64,000 nt of DNA from Benincasa hispida. Lineage: Eukaryota; Streptophyta; Magnoliopsida; Cucurbitales; Cucurbitaceae. The DNA lies in assembly GCF_009727055.1 (NCBI RefSeq), contig NC_052358.1, positions 46,562,495 through 46,626,494 of the forward strand, given 5' to 3'. The position numbers and the translations under genes were made by a program. The notes beneath the pieces were generated by a model. The model worked only from the letters and a program-made list of their open reading frames with translations, was not told where the DNA came from and ran no database searches. Of this stretch, positions 1 through 12,289 are shown piece by piece. Position 1 is the first letter of the stretch, and each line of letters begins with the position of its first letter.

Positions 1-330
1 TTGTTTGCCGGAGTGTCATCAGAGGTGGTTGCCGGAGTTCGGAGTTGGTTCTCGAAGTTGGCCACCTGAAGGTGGTCATTGGAGTATGTCGTCGAAGTGT
101 GGTAGCAGTTTTTCACTTAGCCTAATCCTAAGTCCAACTAAAGTGTCCAAACCCAAACCAAAGAGAATTTTAGGAATTTCATTTTTTTTTTTTAAAAAAA
201 AAAGTCTCCATGGAGAAACAAAAGGGTGAAGGCAGGGATGGGGTGGGGATGGGGTAAATTCCCCCATTAGGAACGGGGAACCCTGCCCTGCCCCACCTTG
301 GCCCCGTTGCCAACCCTACTTATAATGTCC
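1..330. repeat. Repeat remnant ending in a GC-rich MITE-like segment
   Basis: The first 110 bases repeat variations on a gtygccggagttcgg theme. Positions 225-325 are a G/C-rich block (ggggtggggatgggg, then ccccgttgccaaccct) whose two halves are roughly complementary, as in short plant MITEs. No open frame of gene quality was seen. Assignment to a family is a guess from style only. Confidence 0.3.
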
Positions 331-2779
331 TTCTTTTGACATTTGTCTATGATCATGTGTAATTCTAGGGATATTAAGGTAGGTTGTGGTGCTCAAAGCT
401 ATATGCACCAGGTCGAGCACGATTCGATTATTTTTTTATTATGGTTCAATTGGTTGGTCCATAACTCAAGAATTTGACCTTTTCCTTTAGGGACACATTT
501 TCTCATGTTGCGTCCCTAATTTCCCTTGGACTTGGGCTTGTCCATGGACTTTGGACCTTACATGGGACAATCCTCAACAAACCTAATTTGAAGATAAAAA
601 ATGAAATGTGGTCAAATAATTTAATCTTAACCCAACTCAAAAATCATCTTGAAATGTATTCATGTATAATGATAGCTAGATTTGATTTATCTGATTATCT
701 AATTACCACTTTCTTATGGTAGGTTACGAGAAAGTTGTACAAATTGTGCTTAAAACATTTCTATAATTAGTAATTAGGCAAACTATATATCTATTTGTGC
801 ATATAATTTATGGTTAGATCATTTAAATGTGTAGGGTGTACAATCCCAGGACAATATCTTTGTTGATATGTAACTCTCTGACTTTGGATAAAAAAAAAAA
901 AAAAACAAACAAATAAAGTCATGAGAACTTATTTGCACAAAGTAGATAAAATATCATATCATTGTAGAAATATGGAGAGGTCCAATTTTTTTTCTTAATA
1001 ATTGTATTAAAGTTGTGCCCAAATCTTAGGTATCAAGCAAATGTAATGTTGTGAACCTCAATGACGTAGACAATTTGAGATAGGTTGAGCTCAATAAAAA
1101 TGGTGGCTTGTACTCTAGAAAAGAAAAGTTAACTTGGGATAAAAGTGAAAAAATAAATTAGATTATTTGGGAGGAGACTCTCTAGGTACTCAATTCAAAT
1201 CAAACGAGAGGATTGTTGAGAGTGCATGGATGAATAAAATACATCAATGTTTTACATTGACTAGATAAGAGAAAGAACGTAGAATCGTTTTTAAGTAGAA
1301 AAAAAAACAGTGAAAATTTATATCCAAAGTATAGATGACACCACATTTTATTCATCGATTCGGGATCCCTACCAAAGTGTACCTCCCTTGGCAAGTATAA
1401 ATCATATAAACTGAAGTTCTGGTCCATGTGAATGAATGGGAAAATGGTGGGAAGGGCATTTATGAAAACTTCAACATGAAGTGATAAAGAAAATAAAAGC
1501 ATTGATGAAAAAAAATGGTGGAGTTAGCATATATTGCCAAGCATTTTGTCCCATGCTTTTTCTTAGAATGGTCACTTTTATATTATAATTAGAGCATGCT
1601 TTGATTCATTCAAGTTCATGTGAGCCACCACTCAAAAACAATGAAACTCCTCCAATTGGGTGTATTGTTGCACTTTCCAATACTTTGAAACCCACTTTGG
1701 AACTTGAAAACTTGTTCCATTTCCTTCCCATGAAAGGAATGGGCAATTTGAGTTGGGACCCTTTGGTCCATTTTTTGGTGTCTTCCAATGTCAAACACAA
1801 ACAAATGGCTTGAACTGTTGTCCACTTGAAAATAGGATTCCAGACAACTTATGGCTTCATTAACCTAATTATTATTCCCTTGTCTCTCTACCTATCTTCC
1901 ATTCTGCCAAATTCACTTACCTATAACCCTCTACCTACCTAAGTCTTTTGAGGTTTTTTTGGGCTCTTAATGACTAGCTCGTTTGCCTCTAGTTTATCTT
2001 ATCGGAGGATCTTCATGTATCTTATCTTTTCTTCATTAATGAAGTTTTAGTTTAAAATAAATTCAAAAATGTCTTAGGGCTATTGTGTCAAACGATTATG
2101 TTCGTCAAATAATCAAATATACAATTTTCTCTTCAAGCAAGCAAGGTTAACTTATAAGCTCAGTTTCTATTCGTAGTTTTGTTTATTTCTCGTGTTATGT
2201 TCTTATTTCTTCTTTTTTGAATTAAGAATAACAATTCGACTATGGTAAATGTTTCTTGTTTATTGCCTTCATTTTTTATTATATAAATGACAAATTTTTT
2301 TTTTATCTTTTTAAGATTATTTTGAGGTAAGGATATTAATGCAACCATCGAAAGTTCATGAATATTAAAAAAAAGTAATGGTGATTTCTATTCATATAAG
2401 ATGTATTTTTTAACTTTAAAGTTGGAGGGCATTATTAAAACTTACAAATGTTTAAGAGTATTTTCTAAAACAAAGTACCAACAATTTTCATTTAAAACCA
2501 ATGATAAGGATAACATGTACTTTTTTTTAAGATTATGTTTGAAAGTTCAAGAGTATTTTTTGAAGTAAATACAAAATTTAGGTAAATATTTTCTATAATT
2601 TAATCTTTTTGGTTAAAACGATTTAATTAATTAGATTTTTTTTAGTAAAAGAAAATGAAACGTTCAAATTTTAAAAATTAAAAATAAAAACAAAACTTAT
2701 GACAAACATCCCTATCTTAGTCATATTTTCCCGTTTCTTTCTCCTATATTTGGGTTTTAATCTTAGACGTGCCAACTTA

Positions 2780-2870
2780 AATATAATATAATAGTTGAGA
2801 TATATGTTGTTGACTAAGAGGTTCGATGTTCGAATCTCTCACTCCTACTTGTTGACTAAGAGGTTAGACG
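2780..2870 (+). repeat. tRNA-derived SINE-like remnant
   Basis: An A-box-like tagttgagata (about 2794) is followed by a B-box-like tgttcgaatct (about 2828), then a partly repeated segment (ttgttgactaagaggtt occurs twice). The layout fits a polymerase III type SINE remnant. Both boxes are imperfect. Confidence 0.3.
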
Positions 2871-3659
2871 TGCCAACTTAGATTTTCCATTTTAGTTCAT
2901 TTTGGTCTTTAAACTCCTAAAATGACCATTTTGATTATGCACTTACAACACTTTGGTTCATTTTAGTTTATATACTTTTGAAACATCCACTTTGATCTTT
3001 ATACTTTTAAAAAGTGTATCTTTTGGTTATTTCATACTTTCAAATTTATTTCTTTCTCTAGATCAAAACTTTAGCAAGACACTATTCACTAAATCTCAAA
3101 AAATTAGAAATAAATTGTCTTAAAAAGTTTAATTGTGTATAAAATTTATTTTAGTAATTGGCAAATTGGATAATAATTGTCACCTTTTATAAGGTAGGGA
3201 CCAAATGAATATTAACCAATTGATATTATTGAAGTTATAGAAGTTATTGTAACTATTATTATTTTTACTATAATGGGTAGAATAGGAGAATTAAATTTCT
3301 AACTTTGAAATTAATAATACAAGTACTATATTAGTTGAGTTATAATAAGTATGACAAGTGATCGTAACTATTAATTAATTTGAGTACGAATATCAAATAT
3401 TTAACAACCAAATTTAATTTTTAGTTCTAAGAAGTCTTCCAAATAATTAAGACTTCGCAGAGGAAAAATGAAAAAGGTCAATTGTTCACACGAAAACCCT
3501 TATGGTTGTACTAAAAAAACTTATGGTTAACTTTTGCACACGTTAGTTATCAATAGCTCCTCAAGATTTTGTTTTTCTATTAGCATAAGAAAAGTTAAAC
3601 CAAGGATTCTAACATTATTGATTAATGTTTATACACATGTTTTATCTTTTACTTTTTTT

Positions 3660-4345
3660 CATTTTAAGAAAAATATTATTATGTTGATTTTGAATTTAGT
3701 TTCTATTTGGTTAATATATTTCAAAATATTATACTTTTAGTCAAAAGTTTTGAGTTTCGTTTTAATTTAGTTTATAATTTAAAATATTACCATTTTACTT
3801 TTGAGATTTAAGTTTTATTTCAATATGCCCCTAGATTTCAAGATTTAGAATTTTAGATTAAAAAATGTTACAATTTTAGTTTTGAGATTTGAGTTATGTT
3901 TCTATTTGATTTGTAGATTTCAAAATTTACACTTTTAACTTCAATTTTTTACTCAATATTATTTTTTCAACTATAGTGTTAAGGTCCATTTACTAATTTA
4001 AAAAAATTTAAAGAATTATAATTAATTAAGTTTCATTATGTTTCATCACTATTAAAATTAAATTTAAAATTTCATTTAATAATTATTTTAAATTAATTAA
4101 TAAACACTAACGGCAAAGATTAAAACTGTTTATTTAGTGAAAAAAAAAAGGTGAGGTTACATGTGTAAATCATTACCAAATTGAAACAAAACTAAAATTT
4201 CAAGAGAAATTATAACATTTTGAAATGTGTATAGAACAAAATTGAAATCAAACTCAAAATTAAATGCTAAATGTATAACATTTTGAAACTTAGGGACAAA
4301 ATGAAAATTAAATCCAAAATTTAGGAACAATTTTTTCTATCTTTT
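3660..4345. repeat. Inverted repeat / foldback MITE-like element
   Basis: The left part (about 3700-3950) carries variations of 'tttgagtttcgttttaatttag' style text. The right part (about 4150-4340) carries its reverse complement (aaattgaaacaaaactaaaa and relatives, several times). The arms are imperfect, about 200 bp each, separated by an AT-rich loop. No coding capacity. It fits an old foldback or MITE. Confidence 0.4.
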
Positions 4346-4804
4346 TTAGCAGATTAAATATGTGGAAGAATATTTCTTTGACTTCAAAAAAGAAAGATAG
4401 TAAATGGCCATTAATGTTGAGTTACAATGAATTTGAATTCTATACACATGTTGATTCCATAGCAAAGAAGAGAGAATCAATGTCTTATTAATAAAATAAT
4501 GATCAAATGAAGTTTAAGAATCCACAAAACAGCATAGTTAATGAATCAATAGGAGATCAAGTATGATTAATTAGACCCCATCATTAAGAGGATCATACAT
4601 TCAGCAAAAAAGAAGAATTTGACTCCAAAGAAAACATCATAACACAACAATTAAACCAAAAGTTAATTTAATATAAATCATTCAAACATTAAAGAATCAA
4701 GACAAACATTTTTATATAATTTGTCAAAAGAGACACAAATCATGCGACAAAAACATATAAATTAGATGTTTAATGAACAAAATAACAAGGCGAAAAATTC
4801 TGTC

Positions 4805-4813
4805 TTTATATGG
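4805..4813 (+). promoter_or_regulatory. TATA-like box of the xylanase gene
   Basis: tttatatgg lies about 115 bp before the chosen ATG at 4928, a workable distance for a core promoter plus a short leader. It is the best match in the 200 bp upstream, but the region is AT-rich, so this is weak evidence. Confidence 0.25.
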
Positions 4814-4927
4814 CAAGAGTCACATGAAATGGTGTTAAAAGAAAGCTTGTGACCAGATTTTCACTGTTCCCCTTGTGATTTCATTTCTTTTAAAACCCTC
4901 ATATTTTCCCTCTTTTTTCATTACACC

Positions 4928-7900
4928 ATGAGAAAATTTCATCCCTTCTTCTCTACTTTTCTGGTTTTCATCCTCTTCTTCTTGTTTCATCCTCTTCTTC
5001 TTCTAGTTCTTGTTGATTCATACGGTCTCTTCTCTCTCAAATCTCTGATTTTTCTGCCATTTTCTTGTGTGTTTCTTAAAGTTTCTTCTTATTCTTTTTG
5101 TGGGGTTGTTTTGTTTTTTTGCAGATGGGCCTTTATACGATTACACAGCTCACACTGAGGTAATATTTCACTACAAATTCTTATATGGTTCTTAAAGTTT
5201 GAAACTTTTTTTGTTTTGTTAATGAAATGGAGCTTTTTTTTTTTCCAAATGGGTTTTTTTTTAAAAAAAATAGTGTGAATTAAGTCCAGAAAAACCACTC
5301 TACAATGGAGGAATCCTCAAAAATCAAGCTTTAAGTATTGAAACCATTGAAGGCTCTTCAAATGCTGCTTATTCACCTGCATTTCTCTTGCACAATCTCA
5401 CAGCCAAAACCTATTATTCCTTTTCAAGTAAGTGTCTTCTTCTTCTTCTTCTTCTTCTTCTTCTTCTTCTTTTGGGCCTTAAAATAAAGAAATTCAGCTA
5501 AACTCAGAGCCCAAATTTGTTGTTGTGTTGGGCTTGGTGATAGGTTGGGTGAAAGTTGGAGGAGCAGTTTCAACTGTTGTAAGGGCAAGCCTTAGGATTG
5601 AGAATGATACTTACAATTGTATAGGGACTGTTTTGGCAAAGCATGGTTGTTGGTCTTTTCTCAAAGGTGGATTCTTTCTGAACTTGCCTTCAAATTTCTC
5701 TATTCTATTCTTTCAGGTATGAGGAGAACAAAGATTTTTAACGGTTAGAATACCTTGAAACCTAAGTTGTATTCGTGTTTATGCTATTTATGATTTCGGC
5801 TCAACGTTTAAAAGAGTGGGCTATATAAACTTTCTAACTCTACTCAAGCCTGTGAATCTGTAATTTGATTCTCTCTCTAATAATAAATTGCTATCTCTCT
5901 TTGTCCGTAGATGTAGTTAACACGCTGTTAATGAACTATATAAATCTCTATGTCAATTCTCTATTGTTTACATTTTTCTATTTATATTTGATTGTCAATT
6001 TCTTGATATGAACAAAAAGCATTTTCATTTTACTTCAATTGGGTCCTCATTGAATTCCCTTTTCTTTTACAGATTTTTGATGAGGGAGATGCCAATATAG
6101 CAATAGATAGTGCTTCTTTACAGCCGTTTACAGAAGAAGAGTGGAGAGTAAATCAACAACTCACAATCAATACTGTAAGTTGGACATTATTCAGATAATC
6201 AATCCTCTGTTTGGTTGCTAAGTAAATGGCTCTGAATCTATGATGTTATTTCTTGTTTTGATATTTGAATAATAATAGTTGAAATACCTTGAATCTATTA
6301 GTTGATGCTTTTAATGACCAATCACGGGGTTTCACTGTATACACATTTATGTTATTTACGATTTTGGGCCTAGGATTTAGAGTGTGTTGCAAACTATATT
6401 ATATGATATTACTATCTGTTAATTAAATTGCACTCTCTGCACGTAGATGTAGCTAACAGTGTCTTTGAATTGATCTTTATGGTTTACGCTTTCTCGCTTT
6501 CTTTATTTATCGATTTCATAACGCTAATCCAAAACAAAACAGGTGAGGAAACGAGCTGTCACAGTTCATGTTTCTGATAAACAAGGAGGGAGGTTGGAAG
6601 GAGCAGTCATTAATGTAAAACAAATCTCTAAAGACTTCCCATTTGGATCCGCAATTGCAAAAACCATCCTAGGGAACTTACCTTATCAAGTAATTTAGCT
6701 TAAACAATCTGACAAAAGTGTTTGTTTCTTACCTGTTTCTCAAATCAATCTCTCATTTATGTTTCAAAAACCCCATTTCCAGGATTGGTTTGTGAAGAGA
6801 TTCAATGCAGCTGTTTTTGAAAATGAACTAAAATGGTATGCCACAGAGCCAGAACCAGGGGCTCTTAACTACACAACAGCTGATAAAATGTTGGAATTCG
6901 TTCGAGCAAATCAGATAACTGCTAGAGGCCACAACATATTCTGGGAGGATCCAAAGTACACACCGCCGTGGGTTCGAAACCTGACTGGGGCAGGGCTGAA
7001 ATCGGCAGTCGATTCTCGGATAAAGGGGCTGTTAAGTAGATACAAAGATGAGTTCATACACTGGGATGTGAGCAATGAAATGCTGCATTTTGATTTCTAT
7101 GAGAAAAGCCTTGGTGCTAATGCAACTTTGCATTTCTATAAGACAGCACATGAGATTGATCCATTGGCTACATTGTTTATGAATGAATTCAATGTGGTGG
7201 AGACTTGCATTGATGTGAAATCTACTGTTGACAGTTATATTGATAGGCTTAAAGAACTTAAAAGAAATGGAGTTTCAATGGATGGGATTGGTTTGGAAGG
7301 TCATTTCACCATCCCAAACCCACCTCTAATGAGAGCCATCTTAGACAAATTGGCCACTCTCAAACTTCCAGTTTGGCTCACAGAAGTTGATATCAGCAAT
7401 ACTTTGGATCATGAAACACAGGTATTATGATCTACCAGTTCTATTGCAACAAAATTCATTCATTAGTAGAAATGTTTATAGGTAGTGACATGATTTTACA
7501 TTCAATTTTCAACCTTTTTAACTTTGTTATATACCCTTTTGAAGGTTGTGTTTGTTAGTCTCTAGACTTTCGATTTTGTGTTTGATAAGTTTATGTCGTT
7601 AGACCAATTTGTTTAACATTTACATTGCATACAAGCTATGCCTAAATTTTCCTCACCCACATAATCCTTTAAGAATGCATGGTTAGTATTTCATCAAGTA
7701 TAAAATGAGTTGTCGAGAATGATCTTCTAGACACTATAAAAAATTTAAAGATTCATTTAAAAAAAACTTTTTTATGTGCAGGGATTAGCTAGACAACTTT
7801 AAAAGTTAAAACTTTGTTTGATAACAATTTTGTATTTAGTTTTATGTTTTAAAAAATTACGTTTGTTTCTTTCCATTTTTTCGCCATGATTTTCTTATTT

Positions 7901-8841
7901 TTAAAGAAACATTCGAATATTAGTCAAATTCTAAAAACAAAAATATAATTTTAAAAACCACTTTTTACAGTTTTTAATACATAGTTTGGTTTTTGAAAAA
8001 ATTGATAGGAAGTGAAAAGAAAAACAAAGAAACTTAGAGATGGAATTGATGTTATAAGCATAGTTTTCAAATAACTAAAAATTAAGGCATCATTTGGTAA
8101 TGTTTATAAGCATAGTTTTCAAATAACTAAAAATTAAGACTTCCTTGGGTAATCATTTGACTTTTTATTTTTTAATTTTGAAAAATTAAGCATATAAACA
8201 CATTTTTACCTCAAACTATTGTTTTGTTCTCTACTATTTACTAATATTTTCAAAAACCAAGTCAAGTTTTGTAAACTAAAAAAAATAGTTTTAACTTGTT
8301 TTTATTTTTAGAATTTGGCTAAGATTCAACTCTTCAAGATGTAAATCATACTAAAAAATTGAGAAGAATAAATATAATTTTTAAAAATAAAAAATAAAAA
8401 AACCAAATAGTAACCAAATCAAGCCTTGAATAATCTAAAACGGTCATCCTATTATCTTTTCTTTTCTTTCCTCTCTTTCCATTTGACATGGAATTCTCTT
8501 TGTAGGCTTCTTATTTGGAGGCTGTGCTGAAGGAAGGTTTCTCCCACCCTGCCGTCGGTGGGATTATGCTGTGGACGGCGCTGCATCCGAATGGCTGCTA
8601 CCAAATGTGCTTGACGGACACCAACTTTCAGAACCTCCCGACTGGGGACGTCGTTGACAAGCTCTTGAAAGAATGGCGAACCGAAGATATCGAAGCTCGA
8701 ACGGATGACCATGGTTCTTTTAGCTTTTATGGCTTTTTGGGTGAATATGAAGTAAGCGTCATGTATGAAAACAGAACTGCTACTTCAACTTTCCCTGTCT
8801 CAGTTGGTGATGAAACTAAACACTTCAGCATTCAGTTGTAG
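4928..8841 (+). CDS. GH10 endo-1,4-beta-xylanase-like protein with CBM22-like module, eight exons
   Basis: Exons 4928-5024, 5125-5159, 5274-5427, 5544-5716, 6073-6174, 6543-6689, 6783-7421 and 8506-8841 join in frame (1,683 bp, 560 aa), each intron being GT-AG. Residues 1-30 are a hydrophobic signal peptide, so the protein is probably secreted to the wall. A YDGPLYDYTAHTEC segment follows, then a CBM22-like beta-sandwich region to about residue 200. The GH10 barrel starts near 210 (FENELKWYATE). The acid/base glutamate is at about residue 335 in DVSNEML and the nucleophile at about 437 in WLTEVDIS; RGHNIFWED is also present. Both catalytic residues are intact. The family cleaves xylan backbones with retention, and the length suits plant GH10 proteins. 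Introns 4 and 5 hold related repeats and intron 7 holds MITEs. It converges on the thaumatin-like gene at 9787. Confidence 0.93.
5435..5473 (+). repeat. (CTT)n microsatellite in intron 3 of the xylanase gene
   Basis: About 13 uninterrupted CTT units start eight bases after the 5' splice site of intron 3. They also add to the pyrimidine content of this short intron. Confidence 0.9.
5735..6015 (+). repeat. LTR-like repeat, copy in xylanase intron 4
   Basis: Starts near agaataccttgaaa and carries, in order, ttatgctatttatgatttcgg, ccgtagatgtagttaacac, ataaatctctatgtca and attgtcaatttcttga. The same ordered blocks recur at 6275-6535 in intron 5 and at 57995-58610. The ccgtggacgtag / aaatctctatgtc pair is common in the R-U5 part of plant Copia LTRs, so these are probably solo LTRs or LTR fragments. 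That assignment is an inference. Confidence 0.55.
6275..6535 (+). repeat. LTR-like repeat, copy in xylanase intron 5
   Basis: Carries gaaataccttgaatct, ttatgttatttacgattttg, gcacgtagatgtagctaac, gatctttatggtttacgc and atcgatttcataac in the same order as the copies in intron 4 and at 58 kb. It accounts for most of intron 5 (6175-6542). Confidence 0.55.
7800..8425. repeat. Two AT-rich MITE copies in the last xylanase intron
   Basis: Both units (about 7810-8090 and 8130-8425) show the motif order seen at 13263-13547: tttgataaya near one end, tagtcaaattctaaaaacaaa, a tttttacag/ttttggtt middle and aaccaaatagtaacc-type text at the other end. They explain the size of this intron (1,084 bp, against roughly 90-370 bp for the others). 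Individual ends are degraded. Confidence 0.5.
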
Positions 8842-9786
8842 AACTGTTGCAATTTGAAGTTGAATAGTAAAGGATTACTGTTTTTACAGAAAATATGTAG
8901 ATAACTGTCTAAGTTGAGTGTTCAAAGGAGTTTCATTTAGAGCCAAACAAGTTGTTCTGTAATCAAAAATCAAGGAAATCGAAAAACCTAAATATTTGAG
9001 AAATCGATACAAATATTTAAGTAGTTCAATAACAATGTATTAACTACATTCCAAAGTTAAGAGAGATAATAGGGAAAATATGAAATTTTAAATCACAGAA
9101 GTGTTTCCAATGTTAAAATGTTTATATTTAACGTATTTCTCTAAACTCTGTATTAAAAAGCGTAAATAATATAAATACAAATACAATTAGATCTCATGCA
9201 TAGTCATTCGAAGCGTCTGATTATAGATCCAAGACATTCCAATACAAATAAAATAAATTAACAAGTAGATAATATTCCCTTATCCTACCACTTTACACTG
9301 CAGATTCGATCCCCAATTTCAGTGATCTGTCTTTCTCCACTGCCAGTTTATTCATTCAACTTAACAAGTTTTCAAATTCCACTAAAACCAAAATGAACTA
9401 AGGGGCTTTGAAAAGTTGCATTTTTTTCCATTTTTTTTCTTAGCTAAGATGACAGACAAAAAAGGCCAAAGTTGTGACCTGTTACTTGCATTACAGGCCA
9501 AGAGATCCTTCTCTAATATAAACAAATCAGCCATGCTTGTCAACTTGTTCACACCACAAGCAATGAGCTGATTCAGAAACATTTGAAAAGGAAATAATAT
9601 AATGAGAAATAAAAAAAGAGCATTGAACTGAAACACTTCCAGACAAAATAGAAAATGAATCATTCAAGATGGCATTTTACAATCTGGGGGAAGAGCCTTT
9701 CCTTCTTTCCTACCAACTGCAAATCCCTTGCTCAATTTCACATAACAAAGCTGAATCCATAAGTTGAGAAGAAATTAGAGAGAGGG
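8842..9786. other. Convergent intergenic region
   Basis: Lies between the stop codons of the xylanase gene (+) and the thaumatin-like gene (-). It should contain both 3' UTRs and polyadenylation sites. Many AATAAA-like strings occur in this AT-rich sequence and none stands out. No further gene seen. Confidence 0.5.
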
Positions 9787-11216
9787 CTACAAGAAAAGAG
9801 AAGTCAAAACGACTATAAATGTTACTATAAACAGTATAGTGGATAGAGGAGAGACTGTTTTGGCCGAGTCTCCCATAGCCAAACCGGCCAACCATGACCC
9901 ATCTGCTAGCATAGCTTCCCCAGATCCCGACCCCAACTCCGATCCCGAACTTGCACCTGTCCCTAACATATCAGTTCCAGAAGCTCCTGAATACCCCATC
10001 CCATACTCCGATCCCGACTCTGACCCTATACCGGATTCGGATCCATAGCCTTGAGATGTTGTATCTGGTGTTGTTGGAGTAGGAAAACTTGATGATTTTT
10101 GGCTGCACCAAGTTGGAATGACCCCACATGTTAATATAATTTTAGTGCCATGTTCTTTGTTGAAAGCAGAAGTTATTATATTCAAATGCACAAATATTCC
10201 ATAGTGATCACTTAAAAGAGAATCTTTGGCAGTATGGCATTGGCATTAATATAAAACCAACCCCATTATCAGTTAAATAAACACATTAGAATCAGGCTTT
10301 ACCAGATCGTCAGAACCCCAGATGCCAAAGCAAATTCCTTCAATCATTTCGATCTAAACTAAATCATAGTAAACTAAACCAATCACTGCAACATCAGTAA
10401 TCTCATATCATGACAGTAAGATTTAAAAATCATTCCACAGAAAAAATAGGGGTCAATGGAAGAAACTTGAAACAGAATGGATTACCTTGGAGAAGAAGGG
10501 CAAAATGTAATGGTGTAATCGGCGCCGGAGCAAGTGAATGTACTCGTAGCATCGTCGTAAGCGTAGCTGTACGATTTAGGACAAGCAGCTTTGAACATTT
10601 CTGAGTACACCGACGGTTTACAAGAGTTGGGTGAACCATACGCGCCGCTGCAACAGTACTCAGCAGTCCCAAACGCTTCACACGCGCTCTTGCACGCGTC
10701 TCTTTCGCCAACCCTCAGCTCCGGCGGACATTGACGGTTCAGATCCGTTGAGCAACCCGTGGAAGCGCACTGACCGGACCCACCAGTTCCTTCAACGATC
10801 ATGGGTAGATTATACCCATCAACGAGACTGACATCGTAAAAATCCATCCCACCAGTTCCGAGAGTGAACTCTGCAAGAGTGGCCGGCGGGGCAGCTCCGG
10901 CGCCATTGCATTCGACTTGGCCAGAGCCGCAGTCGCCGGTGAGGCAGGATCCAGAAGTGGATCCGTCGAAGTTACAGGAGGTTCGGCCCCAGAAACGGCC
11001 GGACCAGCCAGTGGGGGCAAGGAAAGAACGGGAAGTGTCTTTAGGGAGTTCGAAACCGGTGGTGCCGAGAGTGGGGTTGCCGGCATTGGCGAGAATGCCC
11101 GGCCAGACGGTGAAATCGCATCTGTTGACGAAGGTGAATGTGGCGGCTGTGGAAGTGGGGAGTAAGTGAAGGAATGCGAAAATGAGGGAGATGAAACGAG
11201 GGGCAGAGGAAGCCAT
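9787..11216 (-). CDS. Thaumatin-like protein (PR-5 family) with probable GPI-anchored tail, two exons
   Basis: Exon 1 runs 11216-10486 and exon 2 runs 10102-9787. The 383-bp GT-AG intron splits a Ser codon and the joined frame is 1,047 bp (348 aa). Residues 1-24 are a signal peptide. The thaumatin domain follows (about 25-243) with all 16 cysteines and the family signature (CLTGDCGSGQVEC). The acidic-cleft residues are present: Arg in GRTSC, Glu in LAEFTL, and Asp residues in DFYDVSLVDGYN. Exon 2 adds a Ser/Gly/Glu-rich linker and a hydrophobic C-terminal stretch (about the last 20 residues), which fits a GPI-attachment signal and a plasma membrane or wall-facing location. Family members are linked to pathogen defence and some bind or hydrolyse glucans; the activity here is unknown. 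If the intron were retained, translation would stop after two more codons, giving a 244-aa form without the tail. Confidence 0.92.
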
Positions 11217-11520
11217 GGAAATGGAGCAGAGGGTTTACTCTGTTTCTTCTTTTGTTGGGTTTGTTTGTGGAAATTTGGTGAAGGAAGGAAAATGGAGGAG
11301 GGTTTTTGGCGGGTGAGAATATGAGAGGAGATTCAGTGGAAGTAAAAGACAAAAAATGTCTGTAGAAACAGAGAGAGAGAGTGAGAGAGGAGAATGAAAA
11401 AAGGAAGAAGAAAATGAGGAAGAAGAAGAAGGGTAATGATCTTGAAGGAGGACTTGGGCCTTCATCTTTTTTCTTTTTCTTTTTTTTTTTGTTCTTTCCA
11501 TTATTGATGTTTCATCCTCT
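11217..11520 (-). promoter_or_regulatory. 5' leader and proximal promoter of the thaumatin-like gene
   Basis: Upstream of the ATG at 11216 the minus strand is very C/T-rich, with a (CT)n tract at 11370-11390 and a T-rich/A-rich block near 11460-11490. CT-rich leaders are common in plant genes. No convincing TATA box was picked out. Confidence 0.35.
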
Positions 11521-12289
11521 TTTCCACCTCTACTTTAGGGTTTTTTTAGTTTAACTTTTTATTAACACGATTGAAGAGGATTTAAACATCTGACTTCAGT
11601 AGTTAATAATTTAGTCGATACTATTTGAGGGTGATTTCGAATAAAATCTTATTTGTCAAACAAACTTAAATTCTTAACCAAATTCAAATTTTTTTTTTTC
11701 TTTTTCAATAATATGTGAAGGGTGATCAAACATCTGATATCGAGGTTGATAATACATTTTTTATGCTAGTTGAGTTGTACTCTCTTTGATAACAAAAATA
11801 TTTTTTTTTTCAAAATCTTGACTTGGTTTCTTAAGACATTGGTAGAAAGTAGATAATAAAACATAGGAATACACTTTAAAAAATGCGAAAACTATCATTG
11901 AAAAATTAGGATGAAACTACCATAAATTTAAAAAACTAAAAATGAAATTGTTGAGAACAAGGCTGAAAATTGTCAATCTAACATAAATCTTAGAGACGAT
12001 TTTAATAATTTAACATTTTCATTGTTTTTGTTGGATATATTTATAGTGAAAGAAAATGAAACAATTGAATATTGAAACATAAAATTGGATTTAATTGTAT
12101 AGATTAAATTTATTGTTTAGAAACTTTCAAATTTGATTGAAACTTCCAATTAAAATGATGTTTCATGTACAAATTTAACATGTATGAAAATTAAATTTGT
12201 AGTTTTTTTAATTTGAATGAGTTATTTTTTTATTTTTATCAAGTAACAACTCTATTGAGTTAAAATTGACAATTGTTTTAATTTTTGTA

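Larger units (their letters stand above)
331..4795. other. AT-rich intergenic stretch, no gene seen
   Basis: About 4.4 kb upstream of the xylanase gene. It holds only short open frames without recognisable domains, A/T homopolymers, a SINE-like remnant near 2.8 kb and an inverted repeat at 3.66-4.35 kb. Positions 2890-3050 contain phrases such as ttggtctttaaactcc that recur in many plant low-copy repeats. Confidence 0.5.

Noticed and set aside
1200..1502. 100-codon minus-strand frame
   Set aside because: No domain, T/F-rich composition, no splice context and no neighbours that support it.
10864..11169. Long plus-strand open frames antisense to the thaumatin-like gene
   Set aside because: They are shadows of the GC-richer coding exon on the other strand, with no recognisable domain or codon signal of their own.
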